Assembly (NCBI GenBank): GCA_910584785.1
Contig: CAJUDX010000015.1
Coordinates: 1 to 58,828, forward strand
Source: an uncultured Lachnospiraceae bacterium
GTDB lineage: Bacteria > Bacillota > Clostridia > Lachnospirales > Lachnospiraceae
Direction of reading: 5' to 3'
DNA: 58,828 nt
The translations under genes were made by a program, and so were the position numbers. Shown piece by piece: positions 14,884-24,107 of this stretch (its first letter is position 1; each line of letters begins with the position of its first letter). Under the pieces are notes generated by a model that ran no database searches, had not been told where the DNA came from, and worked only from the letters and a program-made list of their open reading frames with translations.

Positions 14884-16074
14884 CTATTTCAGATATTTTT
14901 TTAATTCCTCAACCCGATCAAGTTTCTCCCAGGGCAGATCCAAATCGTTTCTTCCAAAATGTCCGTAAGCCGCCGTCTGCTGATAAATCGGTCGGCGCAG
15001 ATTAAGCATCTTAATAATTCCCGCCGGACGCAGGTCAAAGTTTTCACGGATAAGCCCAACCAGCGTTTCATCCGAAACCTTTCCTGTCCCAAAGGTCTCT
15101 ACCATAACCGAAGTCGGATAAGCCACGCCAATCGCGTAAGAAAGCTGAATTTCACATTTATCGGCAAGTCCGGCTGCCACAATATTCTTTGCCACATAGC
15201 GGGCTGCGTAAGCGGCAGAACGATCTACCTTAGTGCAGTCTTTTCCAGAAAAGGCCCCGCCGCCATGACGGGCATAGCCGCCGTAAGTATCTACAATAAT
15301 CTTCCTGCCGGTAACACCGCTGTCTCCATGCGGTCCACCGATAACAAAACGTCCGGTCGGGTTAATAAAGAACTTGGTATCCTTATCGATTAATTCCTTG
15401 GGAAGGATTTCATCGAATACGTACTTCTGGATATCCTGATGAATCTGCTCCTGGCTTACATCGGCATCGTGCTGGGTAGAGAGAACCACGGCCTCTAAAC
15501 GCACCGGCTTGCCGGCTTCATCGTATTCTACAGTCACCTGGGTCTTGCCGTCGGGCCTGAGGTAAGGTAAAACCTTATCCTTTCGAACCTGGGTAAGCTT
15601 TCTCGCCAGCTTATGGGCCAGGGCAATCGGGTAGGGCAGGTATTCTTCCGTCTCATTGGATGCAAAACCAAACATCATGCCCTGATCGCCTGCACCGATA
15701 GCATCCAGTTCTTCCTCCGACATCCGGTTTTCCTTTGCCTCCAGCGCCTTATTTACGCCCATGGCAATATCCGTAGACTGCTCGTCCAGCGCCACAATAA
15801 CCCCGCAGGTAGCACAGTCAAAACCATAATCTGCACAGTCATAACCAATCTCCCGCACCGTTTCCCTGACCGTCTTTTGAATATCTACGTAGGCGTTTGT
15901 AGTAATCTCACCCATAACCAGGACAAGTCCCGTCGTAATCGCAGTCTCACAGGCTACCCGGCTCATCGGGTCCTTAGCCATTAATGCGTCCAAAATAGCA
16001 TCTGAAATCTGATCACACATCTTATCTGGATGCCCTTCCGTTACCGACTCTGAAGTAAATAACCGTTTTTCCAT
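14884..16074 (-). CDS. metK: S-adenosylmethionine synthetase
   Basis: Makes SAM from methionine and ATP, releasing PPi and Pi; 396 aa, the normal length, cytoplasmic. Hallmark motifs: VTEGHPDK near the N-terminus, GAGDQGMMFG, GGPHGDSGVTGRK and the glycine-rich GGGAFSGKD. The start at 16074 is chosen because GGAGG lies 7 nt upstream; an upstream in-frame ATG would fall inside the leader element. Expression is controlled by a SAM-I riboswitch with terminator 180-430 nt upstream, giving direct feedback by the product. Its RBS is part of copy B of a 56-nt leader element shared with the pyrophosphatase gene and the luxS upstream region. Confidence 0.98.
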   Translation of the reverse strand: MEKRLFTSESVTEGHPDKMCDQISDAILDALMAKDPMSRVACETAITTGLVLVMGEITTNAYVDIQKTVRETVREIGYDCADYGFDCATCGVIVALDEQSTDIAMGVNKALEAKENRMSEEELDAIGAGDQGMMFGFASNETEEYLPYPIALAHKLARKLTQVRKDKVLPYLRPDGKTQVTVEYDEAGKPVRLEAVVLSTQHDADVSQEQIHQDIQKYVFDEILPKELIDKDTKFFINPTGRFVIGGPHGDSGVTGRKIIVDTYGGYARHGGGAFSGKDCTKVDRSAAYAARYVAKNIVAAGLADKCEIQLSYAIGVAYPTSVMVETFGTGKVSDETLVGLIRENFDLRPAGIIKMLNLRRPIYQQTAAYGHFGRNDLDLPWEKLDRVEELKKYLK

Positions 16075-16127
16075 CTTTTCCTCCATTCTGTGCACGTTTC
16101 ACCGCATATCCTGCCCTTTGGACCAAA
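16072..16127 (-). repeat. 56-nt leader element, copy B (metK)
   Basis: Ungapped match to copies A (9304-9359) and C (37017-37072), ending exactly at the metK ATG. It is the most diverged copy at its 5' end (GGTCCAAAGGG where the others have GTACCCAAAGG) but conserved over GATATGC, GTGAAACGTGCAC, GAATGG and GGAGGAAA. Confidence 0.85.
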
Positions 16128-16201
16128 CAGGCAGGAGGGAAGTATTTTTCTCTCACTCTTTTTCCTCCACGTACGCTTAACGCACACCCTAACTTCTTAG
16201 T

Positions 16202-16254
16202 GTGTACACAGGAAAACCTGTCTGCAAATGCAGACGTTTCCCATGTGCTGACAC
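16202..16254 (-). other. Long imperfect hairpin in the metK leader
   Basis: Between the riboswitch terminator and the metK RBS, GTCTGC-ATTT-GCAGAC forms an apical stem. GGAAAC/GTTTTCC, CACA/TGTG and GTGT/ACAC flank it, giving a roughly 50-nt stem. No U-run follows, so it is not a terminator. It could affect mRNA stability or processing. Confidence 0.5.
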
Positions 16255-16271
16255 GTTTACATTAGTTAACC

Positions 16272-16500
16272 AGAAAAAAAGAAAAGCCCGCATACGAGCG
16301 GACTTGAAGGAGCTTAACATTCAAATCCTCTTATTGCTCGACGCGCAGGGCTGCCTCTTGACAAGCAGCCTTCTGCCCTTTCGCTCAGGTTGGCACCTTC
16401 CGGCTCCTGACCACAGAATCTTTCTTCCTGTACTGGTCTTACCGGGGTTGCCGTGACTTCACAGATCCTTTGTATCTCCATCACTCTGAATAAGGGAATT
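16272..16500 (-). promoter_or_regulatory. SAM-I (S-box) riboswitch with terminator, controls metK
   Basis: Minus strand. P1 pairs CTTATT (16489-16494) with AATAAG near 16330. S-box core segments are recognisable: AGAGTGATGGAG, GTGAAGTCACGGCAACC, GGAAGGTGCCAACC and GAGCGAAAGGGCAGAAGG. Downstream, AAGTCCGC and GCGGGCTT (16284-16305) form an intrinsic terminator followed by TTTTCTTTTTTTC (16272-16283). High SAM should stabilise the aptamer and terminate transcription before metK. Confidence 0.93.
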
Positions 16501-16529
16501 AACGAACTTTTCAATTTTCTATCAACTTA

Positions 16530-16558
16530 ATCCTAAAACATTTTGCCTGAAATGTCAA
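16530..16558 (-). promoter_or_regulatory. metK promoter
   Basis: TTGACA (16553-16558, minus strand) and TAGGAT (16530-16535) are separated by 17 bp, directly upstream of the S-box aptamer. Confidence 0.75.
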
Positions 16559-16589
16559 GTCTTTTATCCTGCCTCATTCTGCATCACCA

Positions 16590-17882
16590 TCATCCGGCCT
16601 GCAGGCGGAATTTCTGGGCACCTTTCTCGGAATCCACCTTTTTAATTACTGCCCCCAAAGCGCGCAGCTTTTCATCAAAGCACTCATAACCCCGCTGGAT
16701 ATAGCCAATCTCCTCCACCACGGTATAGCCGTCTGCTGCCAGTCCGGCAATCACTAAGGCGGCTCCGGCGCGGAGATCCGGCGCATTGACGGAAGCCCCG
16801 GAAAAACCCCTGACACCGTCGATAATAGCGACATTTCCCTCTACCTTAATATTTCCGCCCATCCGGGTCAGCTCGTCCACATATTTAAACCGGTTTTCAA
16901 AAATACTCTCCGTCACAATGCTTGTCCCCTTCGCCAGCGCCAGGGTCACGGCAATCTGCGGCTGCATATCCGTGGGAAAACCGGGATAGGGAAGGGTATT
17001 AATATTCGTATGATGCTGTACGGGTTTGCCCACCACGCGGACAGCATCGTCAAATTCTGTCACCTCACAGCCAATTTCATTTAATTTCGCTGTAATCGCC
17101 TCAAGATGCTTGGGAATAACATTCTTCACCATCACATCGCCGCGGGTAATCGCCGCAGCACACATAAAGGTTCCCGCCTCGATCTGATCGGGAATAATGG
17201 AGTACTCCGCCCGGTGCAGCTTTTTTACGCCCCGGATTCGGATAATATCTGTACCTGCCCCTTTAATATTTGCTCCCATACTGTTTAAAAAGTTTGCCAC
17301 ATCCACCACATGGGGTTCCTTAGCTGAGTTTTCAATAATCGTCTGTCCCTCTGCCAGGGCTGCCGCCATCATAATATTAATCGTCGCTCCTACAGAAACC
17401 TTATCCAGATAGATATGAGCGCCGTGCAGATAATCGGTCTGTGCAATCACTGCTCCCCGCTCAACCGTAATCTCCGCCCCCAGGGCACGGAACCCCTTTA
17501 AGTGCAGATCAATCGGTCGGCTGCCGATATTACAGCCACCGGGCAGAGGCACCTGCGCCCGCTTATACTTACCCAACAGCGCCCCGATAAAATAATAAGA
17601 CGCCCGAATCCTTCGAATATACTCATCCTCCACTGACACTTCGCCAATCCCGGAGGCATTAATCTTGACCGTATGCCGATCTGACCGCTCCACACATCCG
17701 CCAATCTCCTCTATCGCTTCCAGCATGACATTAATATCCCATACATCGGGAAGGTTATCAATTATCACATCATCATCCGTCATAATCGCCGCAGCCAAAA
17801 TTCCCAGGGCAGCATTTTTCGCGCCGCTCACTGCAACTTCGCCCACCAACGGATTTCCGCCCTTCATGATATACTGTTCCAT
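16590..17882 (-). CDS. murA: UDP-N-acetylglucosamine 1-carboxyvinyltransferase
   Basis: First committed step of peptidoglycan synthesis: transfers enolpyruvate from PEP to UDP-GlcNAc. 430 aa, cytoplasmic. GAKNAAL near the N-terminus carries the catalytic Lys. The active-site loop reads LPGGCNIGSRPID, with the Cys that fosfomycin alkylates, so the enzyme should be fosfomycin-sensitive (inference). GFPTDMQPQ is also conserved. RBS GAGGTG precedes the ATG. Monocistronic as far as visible; the metK promoter lies just beyond its 3' end. Firmicutes often have two MurA paralogues, and I cannot tell which one this is. Confidence 0.96.
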   Translation of the reverse strand: MEQYIMKGGNPLVGEVAVSGAKNAALGILAAAIMTDDDVIIDNLPDVWDINVMLEAIEEIGGCVERSDRHTVKINASGIGEVSVEDEYIRRIRASYYFIGALLGKYKRAQVPLPGGCNIGSRPIDLHLKGFRALGAEITVERGAVIAQTDYLHGAHIYLDKVSVGATINIMMAAALAEGQTIIENSAKEPHVVDVANFLNSMGANIKGAGTDIIRIRGVKKLHRAEYSIIPDQIEAGTFMCAAAITRGDVMVKNVIPKHLEAITAKLNEIGCEVTEFDDAVRVVGKPVQHHTNINTLPYPGFPTDMQPQIAVTLALAKGTSIVTESIFENRFKYVDELTRMGGNIKVEGNVAIIDGVRGFSGASVNAPDLRAGAALVIAGLAADGYTVVEEIGYIQRGYECFDEKLRALGAVIKKVDSEKGAQKFRLQAG

Positions 17883-18062
17883 CTTACACCTCTATAATCA
17901 TCGTTCCCATCCAAAACTCTATCGATAAACGTTAAAATGCGTTATTTTGCAAAAGCCTTCAAGCCATTATATACCAAACAACCACATTTTGTAAAGGTTA
18001 CAAAGCGAATCCGTTAATTTTTCTGCTGATATTTCCTGTTTTTCGTTAATTTCCCTGCCCGA

Positions 18063-20543
18063 TCAAGGGAAAATTCCGCACACAAAATCATTGCCCAGCT
18101 GTTCAAAATACAAATTGGCGTCATTTAAGCCCATTTTCTGGCTTTCCCCGCTGGATGGCTGGTAAATAGTCACATTATACTGGTCGTAGCCCATCAGGTA
18201 ACAGGGAGCTCCCCCCTCTCCATAGGCCAGCACAGGATAACCCTGCCCCAGAAAGTACAGGATTTGGCTTAAGCTGCAGCCTCTGGCATCCAGCAAAAGA
18301 ACTCCGTCGGCAAACAGGCGGTTTCCGGTAAACTCTCCCATATAGTTGGTAAAGCGGCTCACTGCCTCCACCTGGTTTTGCACTTTGCTTGTCCCAGGCT
18401 TATCCACCCGGCTCCAGTACACCTCCTGCGTGCTTCCCACAACAATACCCATCTTTTCATAGGCCAGCCCCACTGCCTCAGTAAAACTCTGGGTAATTCC
18501 CAGAAGATGCCCGCCGCCATAAGCATAAAAATTCATACCCGGCGCAGTGATTGCCGTTCCCAAATTTAAAATCTCCGAGGAATCATAGGTGATTTTTTCA
18601 GGTGCTGAACGATGCACCTGCTTCCCACGACCGATATCTGCACTTAACTGGACAAAATACAGCTTCTGCCTCACCCCGTCGGGATACCAGCCTATTCCAT
18701 CCAGCTTATCATCCACAATTTCCTCATTGCAGACAATGGTATCTTCATCCACCACCTGATAGCTGTCCCCGGATAAAAAGACAATTCTCTGTAAATGAAT
18801 CCGGCTGTCTTCCACCGAAACCCCGGAGATAAAATAGCCCGGTTTCTCATAACGGGTCTGCACCTCCATATCTTCACCCAGAATTTCCATCGCATACATG
18901 GGAAGCTCTTCTAGGCGCCCGTTAATCACCCACTGGCTGTTTTCCTTTGCCAGACCATAGATAAAGTCATTGCCCACAAAACCAAGTACCCGCAGGCTGC
19001 CCCCGCTTTCGGTTGTTATATCATTTTTTTCCCCTGTTTCCAGATTCATCAGATGAATCTGCCGGGACTGAAAAAGCTGCGGACCTTCCTGCCAGGCCAG
19101 GCGCTGCCCGTTCTGGCTGATCGCGTAACCGCCCTCCGGCAGACCCTCAGCAACGACCATGGATTCATTGCTGGTTAAATCTATGGCATAAATCCCCGCA
19201 TTTACCTTAAGATAAAGGATTCCGCCGGAACTTAAGTAGGAAAGCTCCTCCATATCCAGCTTTAATTTCTCATAGGCATCCGAAGCAGGCACAAAAAAAC
19301 GTTCCTCCAGCGCATCCTCCCCGGCATCATAGCGATACAGGGTCACACCCACACAGCCTTCATGGCGACCGCGGTTCATATAGCCATAGACCAGAAAGTC
19401 AATATTACCCTCATTGGAAACACGAAGCACCTTAATCGCATGTTCTCTAAAGGAAGGGCGGCTCCCCTCCTCGCTGCTGCTGCGGAAGGAAAAGACCCGG
19501 ACCGCACGTTTATCTTCCTGCTCCTCATCAAAACTCCATAAATCCCGGTTGCTTACAAATGCATGTATCTTTCCGGTTTCGCTGGTTTTGCAGTGTACCT
19601 GGCTGTCATTTGTAACCCCAAGCATAATCCTGTTTCCATTAAACTGCTCCGGTGTTCCCGAAAAAACCTGATTGGTCTGCCGCTCAAAATCCATCATAAA
19701 AATACGCTGCTCGCCCATACGCATGGTGAAATTATCTTCCACCTCATACATTTCCTTCTGGCTTTCTTCCCCCTCGCGCAATGCCAGATATTCGACCGTA
19801 ACCTGTGCCACACTTCCCCGCAGCTCCTTTAAGGTGACAAACACCTCCCCTGCCGGCTCCATCGTAAGCCCCGCCCAGGTTATTTGTGAAAAACTGGAAT
19901 GAATATTTACACTGCCCAGGTTCGTATTATCCCCGGTCGCATTGCTTTCCAGGTAAGTAACCAGATCAGTTGCCTGATCGTAGGAAAAGGTTTTCGCAGA
20001 AAAAGAAGCTGCCAAATCCACCATCTGCTTTACCGCCTCATTCTCCCCCCATACAATCCGGGTATAATAGCGGACAGCGCCGTGATCTGCCGTGTCCACG
20101 GTCAGCGTAAGCACATACTCCTGGTTTTGCGTAAGAAGATTCTGCACAGGAAGGACAGCTTTTGTCCCGTCCTCTGTTGTCTCCCAATTCTCCACACTGG
20201 TTCGCTCGATCAGGCTGACAAAATCCAGGGAACGAATTTCATAGTAAATGCCCGTAACCTGGCCCTGGCAGCGGCTGATATAAATGGGTAAGGCCCGATC
20301 CTCTGGAAGCGGTACCAGACTATCCCGCAGAACAGAACTGCCCATCTCCTGCACATAGCCGTGCAGGCAGTTCATCTTCCTTCCCAGGGATTCCAGGTAT
20401 ACCACAGGAAGCTCTGCCTCTTCCATGGAAATATACACGGACTCCCTGCCCATCGCCTGATTTCTCATCCAGAAAAAATACCCGATTCCTGCTGCAATAA
20501 AAATCACCAGCAGGATACCAAACCGCTGCAGTACCCGCTTCAT
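18063..20543 (-). CDS. Unrecognised membrane-anchored extracytoplasmic protein, possible degenerate C39 domain
   Basis: 826 aa. A basic start and one hydrophobic segment (about 8-25, ending YFFWM) anchor it, with the rest outside. Residues 60-330 are beta-rich without a recognised fold. Residues 340-650 contain repeated strand-turn patterns such as IYAIDL and IHLMNLETGEK, suggestive of a beta-propeller. The last 90 residues (LLDARGCSLSQILYFL, GQGYPVLAYGEG, CYLMGYDQYNVTIYQP) look like the C-terminal half of a C39-type peptidase fold, with Cys where the catalytic His would sit, so probably inactive. It lies 14 nt after prs and should be cotranscribed with it. No function is claimed; a surface sensor or scaffold is a guess. 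Confidence 0.75.
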   Translation of the reverse strand: MKRVLQRFGILLVIFIAAGIGYFFWMRNQAMGRESVYISMEEAELPVVYLESLGRKMNCLHGYVQEMGSSVLRDSLVPLPEDRALPIYISRCQGQVTGIYYEIRSLDFVSLIERTSVENWETTEDGTKAVLPVQNLLTQNQEYVLTLTVDTADHGAVRYYTRIVWGENEAVKQMVDLAASFSAKTFSYDQATDLVTYLESNATGDNTNLGSVNIHSSFSQITWAGLTMEPAGEVFVTLKELRGSVAQVTVEYLALREGEESQKEMYEVEDNFTMRMGEQRIFMMDFERQTNQVFSGTPEQFNGNRIMLGVTNDSQVHCKTSETGKIHAFVSNRDLWSFDEEQEDKRAVRVFSFRSSSEEGSRPSFREHAIKVLRVSNEGNIDFLVYGYMNRGRHEGCVGVTLYRYDAGEDALEERFFVPASDAYEKLKLDMEELSYLSSGGILYLKVNAGIYAIDLTSNESMVVAEGLPEGGYAISQNGQRLAWQEGPQLFQSRQIHLMNLETGEKNDITTESGGSLRVLGFVGNDFIYGLAKENSQWVINGRLEELPMYAMEILGEDMEVQTRYEKPGYFISGVSVEDSRIHLQRIVFLSGDSYQVVDEDTIVCNEEIVDDKLDGIGWYPDGVRQKLYFVQLSADIGRGKQVHRSAPEKITYDSSEILNLGTAITAPGMNFYAYGGGHLLGITQSFTEAVGLAYEKMGIVVGSTQEVYWSRVDKPGTSKVQNQVEAVSRFTNYMGEFTGNRLFADGVLLLDARGCSLSQILYFLGQGYPVLAYGEGGAPCYLMGYDQYNVTIYQPSSGESQKMGLNDANLYFEQLGNDFVCGIFP

Positions 20544-20557
20544 TCATCCACCTGCCT

Positions 20558-21730
20558 TTATCTGTTCCGGTATGCATCCAGGCAGCGGTTGATCCGCTTT
20601 GTCGGATTCAGCAAATCGCTCAGGGATGCATCATGGTTTAAATTATCAATAATCAATGCAATATACTTGCTCATATCTACGTCAATATAATAGGGACGTG
20701 AAAGAAGCTCCGGTGTCTGGTAGACCAAATTCGTTGTCAATATCCTGTCAATCAATCCCCGATCATAATATTCGTCAAATTTATCCAGTCCATTCGTAAA
20801 TAAACCAAAGGTCGCGCAAATAAAGACCTTTCTCGCCTTTCTCTCCTTCAGCTCCCTTGCCACATCCAGCATACTTTCGCCGGAGGAAATCATATCGTCG
20901 ATAATCAATACATCCTTGCCCGCCACATCGGACCCCAAAAACTCATGCGCCACGATGGGATTGCGCCCATGAACAATCCTGGTATAATCCCGACGCTTAT
21001 AAAACATTCCCATATCCAGCCCAAGAACATTGGCAAAGTAAACGGCCCGTCCCATGCCGCCCTCATCCGGGCTGATCACCATCATATGGTTACTGTCGAT
21101 CTCAAGATCTTTCTCGTTCTTTAACAAATACTTAATAAACTGATAAATGGGCTGTACGGTCTCAAAACCCTTTAAGGGAATTGCATTCTGCACCCGCGGA
21201 TCATGGGCGTCAAAGGTAATAATATTCTCCACCCCCATGCGCACCAGCTCTTCCAGCGCTAAACCACAGTCTAATGATTCCCTTCCCGAACGCTTATGCT
21301 GTCGGCTTTCATAGAGGAAGGGCATAATCACATTAATCCTTCTGGCTTTTCCTGCTGCCGCGGCAATCAGCCGCTTTAAATCCTGAAAATGGTCGTCGGG
21401 TGACATATGATTTACCATGCCGCACAGATGGTAAGTTAAACTGTAATTGCAGACATCAACCATAAAATATAAGTCATCCCCGCGCACCGATTCTTCCAGT
21501 GTCCCCTTTCCTTCGCCGGACCCAAAACGGGGAGTTTTTGCACCAATAATATAACTGTCTCTCTGATAACCGGCAAAGGCAATCGTTGACTTATGCTCGC
21601 TCTCCCTCTCTTTTCTCCAGGCAACCAGGTACTTGTCCACTTTCCGCCCAAGAGCAGCGCAGCTTTGTAAGGGAATCAGTCCAAGAGGTCCTACGGGAAT
21701 AGTTTCAATGATCTTTTCTTCGTACAGCAT
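20558..21730 (-). CDS. prs: Ribose-phosphate pyrophosphokinase (long form)
   Basis: Makes PRPP from ribose 5-phosphate and ATP for nucleotide, His and Trp synthesis. 390 aa, longer than the usual 310-320. The PRPP-binding loop DVLIIDDMISSGESM is clear, FDAHDPRVQ matches the catalytic flag region, and SPDEGGMGRA replaces the usual SPDxGG. The extra length comes from the N-terminal 100 residues and insertions, which may alter allosteric control. Start: the ATG at 21730 has GGAGG 5 nt upstream, while the ATG four codons earlier would place that RBS inside the gene. Downstream of dnaC with about 135 nt between; the 826-aa gene follows. Confidence 0.88.
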   Translation of the reverse strand: MLYEEKIIETIPVGPLGLIPLQSCAALGRKVDKYLVAWRKERESEHKSTIAFAGYQRDSYIIGAKTPRFGSGEGKGTLEESVRGDDLYFMVDVCNYSLTYHLCGMVNHMSPDDHFQDLKRLIAAAAGKARRINVIMPFLYESRQHKRSGRESLDCGLALEELVRMGVENIITFDAHDPRVQNAIPLKGFETVQPIYQFIKYLLKNEKDLEIDSNHMMVISPDEGGMGRAVYFANVLGLDMGMFYKRRDYTRIVHGRNPIVAHEFLGSDVAGKDVLIIDDMISSGESMLDVARELKERKARKVFICATFGLFTNGLDKFDEYYDRGLIDRILTTNLVYQTPELLSRPYYIDVDMSKYIALIIDNLNHDASLSDLLNPTKRINRCLDAYRNR

Positions 21731-21865
21731 ACGTTCCTCCATGAATTTAATTTTTTCATTTGCTATTGAACTTTCTTACCTTTTCTTTTATAACATTATG
21801 TACCCTAATCCGTCAAGCCAGTACATGATTTCAAAAATATCGTCTGCATTCCCATCCAGGGTTCA

Positions 21866-22846
21866 CTACAACTTCAGCCGGATATCCTCTCCATATAAAG
21901 GAATTACTGTGTAATTACTCATCATCCGTGAAACCACGCGATCGGTGTACTCATCCCTAAGCTGGTTTAAGGATAGATTCGTGGAAATAATGGTCGATTT
22001 TTGATTTAACAGCCGCTGATTAATACAGAAAAATAACTGCGAAGAAGTAAAGCTATTATTCAGCTCTGTACCCAAATCATCGATAATCAGCAAATCGCAT
22101 TCCAGGATAAAATGATGCATATCCCGCATCTCTTCCTCTGTCTGCGCCTCAAAGCGGTACTTGGAAAACACTTCAAACAAATCATGGGCAGAAAGATAAA
22201 TCACCGAATGGCAGCGGTCAATCAGCTCCTTGGCAATGCAATTCGTCAAAAAGGTCTTTCCCCTCCCCGTTGTTCCGGTAAACAAGAGATTCCCGCCTTT
22301 TTGATCAAACTCTTCCACAAACTCCATGCATTGCTGGCGAACCTGTCTCATATACTGGGAAACCGTCATCCCTATCGCCGGTTCTACCGCCGTATCGTCA
22401 AAATAGTGCTCATTAAAGGCAGTAAAATTTTCCTTCTCCAGCACCCGTTCCATATTGGACTGTGCATACAAAAGACGAATCTGGCGCCGCAAAAAGCAGT
22501 GGCACTTCTTTCCCTCTTTGGTATAGCCCGTATCCCGGCAGTCCACACACCGGTACTGCATCTCCATATAATCGGCTGCATATCCCTTTAATGCCAGAAG
22601 AAAGGCTTTCTGCTCCTGCAAATCCGCAATTTCCCCCCGCAGACGATCCAGTGCAGCCTTATCTCCATTTAACAGCTCTCTGCCCCGCATCAGCGCCCTG
22701 GTACTCACTTCCTGGTCAAGTTCCTTAACTGCCGGAATCTTTTGATAAACCTCCTCCACCCGGTCATCCTGAGCATGCTTATTTCTCAGCTGCTGTGCCT
22801 GATACTCCCGCATAATTTCCTGGTACTGGGAATTACTTAATGCCAT
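21866..22846 (-). CDS. DnaC/DnaI-type helicase-loader ATPase
   Basis: AAA+ loader that places the replicative helicase on DNA, 326 aa. An N-terminal helical region with a likely zinc cluster (CVDC...CHC, about 98-117) is followed by the ATPase core: Walker A GTTGRGKT, Walker B LLIIDDLG, and an SLNQLRDEY plus VSRMM arginine-finger region. The order matches DnaC/IstB-like loaders of Clostridia. RBS AAGGAGG lies just upstream of the ATG. It is 54 nt downstream of dnaD, so the two probably form an operon. IstB of insertion sequences is the main alternative, but there is no transposase and the dnaD neighbour argues for the chromosomal loader. Confidence 0.9.
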   Translation of the reverse strand: MALSNSQYQEIMREYQAQQLRNKHAQDDRVEEVYQKIPAVKELDQEVSTRALMRGRELLNGDKAALDRLRGEIADLQEQKAFLLALKGYAADYMEMQYRCVDCRDTGYTKEGKKCHCFLRRQIRLLYAQSNMERVLEKENFTAFNEHYFDDTAVEPAIGMTVSQYMRQVRQQCMEFVEEFDQKGGNLLFTGTTGRGKTFLTNCIAKELIDRCHSVIYLSAHDLFEVFSKYRFEAQTEEEMRDMHHFILECDLLIIDDLGTELNNSFTSSQLFFCINQRLLNQKSTIISTNLSLNQLRDEYTDRVVSRMMSNYTVIPLYGEDIRLKL

Positions 22847-22900
22847 CGCCGCCCTCCTTACTGCTTTGCCTGCTTATGCTGTATTCCTTTGCCATCCCTC

Positions 22901-23923
22901 TTACTTTTCCATCCTGGCCCGTACCTTCTCCATCATCAGCGAATCATAATTCGTGCTGCTCTGCTCAAAATTATGGAAGTGGTTGACGGCCCTTCCCTTT
23001 TTCTTCTTTGTCTCGCCCTTATCCTTTTCCTTCAGCTGGCGTATCTTGTCCAAATCTTCCACATCCGACAACGTCTTTACCCCGGCCTTCTTCCACTCCG
23101 TTAAAATCTTATTTGCATAGGCAAAGCTTGGCGTATGTATGGCTTCTATCGTCCGGTTGCAGGCTTCCAAAACAATTTCCCGGCTAAATCCGTAGGCCCC
23201 GAACCAGGTATCAATAAAGCGCTTTTCTGTATCTGCTGGTCGGCGGTCATTCAGTCCAAATGCTTTCATCACCGAAAAGGAATCTTTGCTGAAGCTCGCA
23301 CTGTAGGCCTTAGCCTCCTCCACCGTAACCAGACCTTTCTGGTGCCAGTTTAAAGCCACGGTTTCCATGTAACTAATACTGGTATGCCCATTTTGGACAC
23401 AGTACTCCACCAAATACTCTAAAAGTTCCGACGGCAGCCTCAGTTCCCCATACAGATAGGCAAAAATCTGACACTCCCGCTGGGTAAAGACTTTATTCAT
23501 ATACTTCTGGGCAATGTAAAGCAGCTGGGTAAAATCCTCATCCCCGGAAAGGCGTCTCACCAGTTCCTTAGAATACACCGGTTTAGCCGGTGCGGGCGCC
23601 GCCACAGACAAGTTCTCCTCAAAAGCCAAATCCTCCTCTTTGCCGCCGTCGTTTTTGCTTACCTCATCCTTTCCTTTTCGTTCACCCTTACCTGCCAGCA
23701 CCCCTGCCTTTTCCCAGTAGGCAATCGCCCGCTTTACATCGCCCTCAGTATAGTGAAGCGCATCGGCAATCTCCCCCAAGGAAAGCATTTCGCCTGCATG
23801 GCGAAGCAGGTATAAATACACTTTAACATATTCCCCATTTGCTCCCGCCATATACTGATCGATAAACAGGTTTGATACTAAAGTGGCGCTCACCTGAAAG
23901 CCTTCGCTAACATCCCATGTCAT
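22901..23923 (-). CDS. DnaD-domain primosomal protein
   Basis: Replication-initiation/restart protein, 340 aa. The N-terminal winged-helix DDBH1-like part (1-85) is followed by an acidic/basic linker (about 85-120) and a DnaD DDBH2 domain (about 125-300) containing YMNKVFTQRECQIFAYL and the YGFSREIVLEACNRTIEAI block. The C-terminal tail with FHNFEQ is typical of clostridial DnaD proteins. First gene of the dnaD-dnaC pair. Its upstream region holds the cluster of DnaA boxes, with the nearest about 185 nt from the start codon, so control by DnaA is plausible. RBS GGAG is 10 nt before the ATG. Confidence 0.9.
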   Translation of the reverse strand: MTWDVSEGFQVSATLVSNLFIDQYMAGANGEYVKVYLYLLRHAGEMLSLGEIADALHYTEGDVKRAIAYWEKAGVLAGKGERKGKDEVSKNDGGKEEDLAFEENLSVAAPAPAKPVYSKELVRRLSGDEDFTQLLYIAQKYMNKVFTQRECQIFAYLYGELRLPSELLEYLVEYCVQNGHTSISYMETVALNWHQKGLVTVEEAKAYSASFSKDSFSVMKAFGLNDRRPADTEKRFIDTWFGAYGFSREIVLEACNRTIEAIHTPSFAYANKILTEWKKAGVKTLSDVEDLDKIRQLKEKDKGETKKKKGRAVNHFHNFEQSSTNYDSLMMEKVRARMEK

Positions 23924-24042
23924 CCTTATTCATCTCCATCTGCTTCTTTTCCGTTTTCCTGTTCCTTAAACCATGCGGTCATTGTCTCACCCTTAACCGA
24001 CACTCTTTTTTCATTGAATCGCCCATTCGACAATGCATGGGG

Positions 24043-24061
24043 ATACTTTTCGAAAAAGTAT
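24043..24061. promoter_or_regulatory. Inverted repeat at the dnaD promoter
   Basis: ATACTTTT-CGA-AAAAGTAT is a perfect 8-bp inverted repeat. It overlaps a TATACT on the minus strand (24057-24062) that could be the dnaD -10; no convincing -35 was found. Candidate operator. Confidence 0.4.
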
Positions 24062-24107
24062 ACTAAATGCATCTTACCACAACGTCGAAAAAAAGAAAAT
24101 AGCCCGG

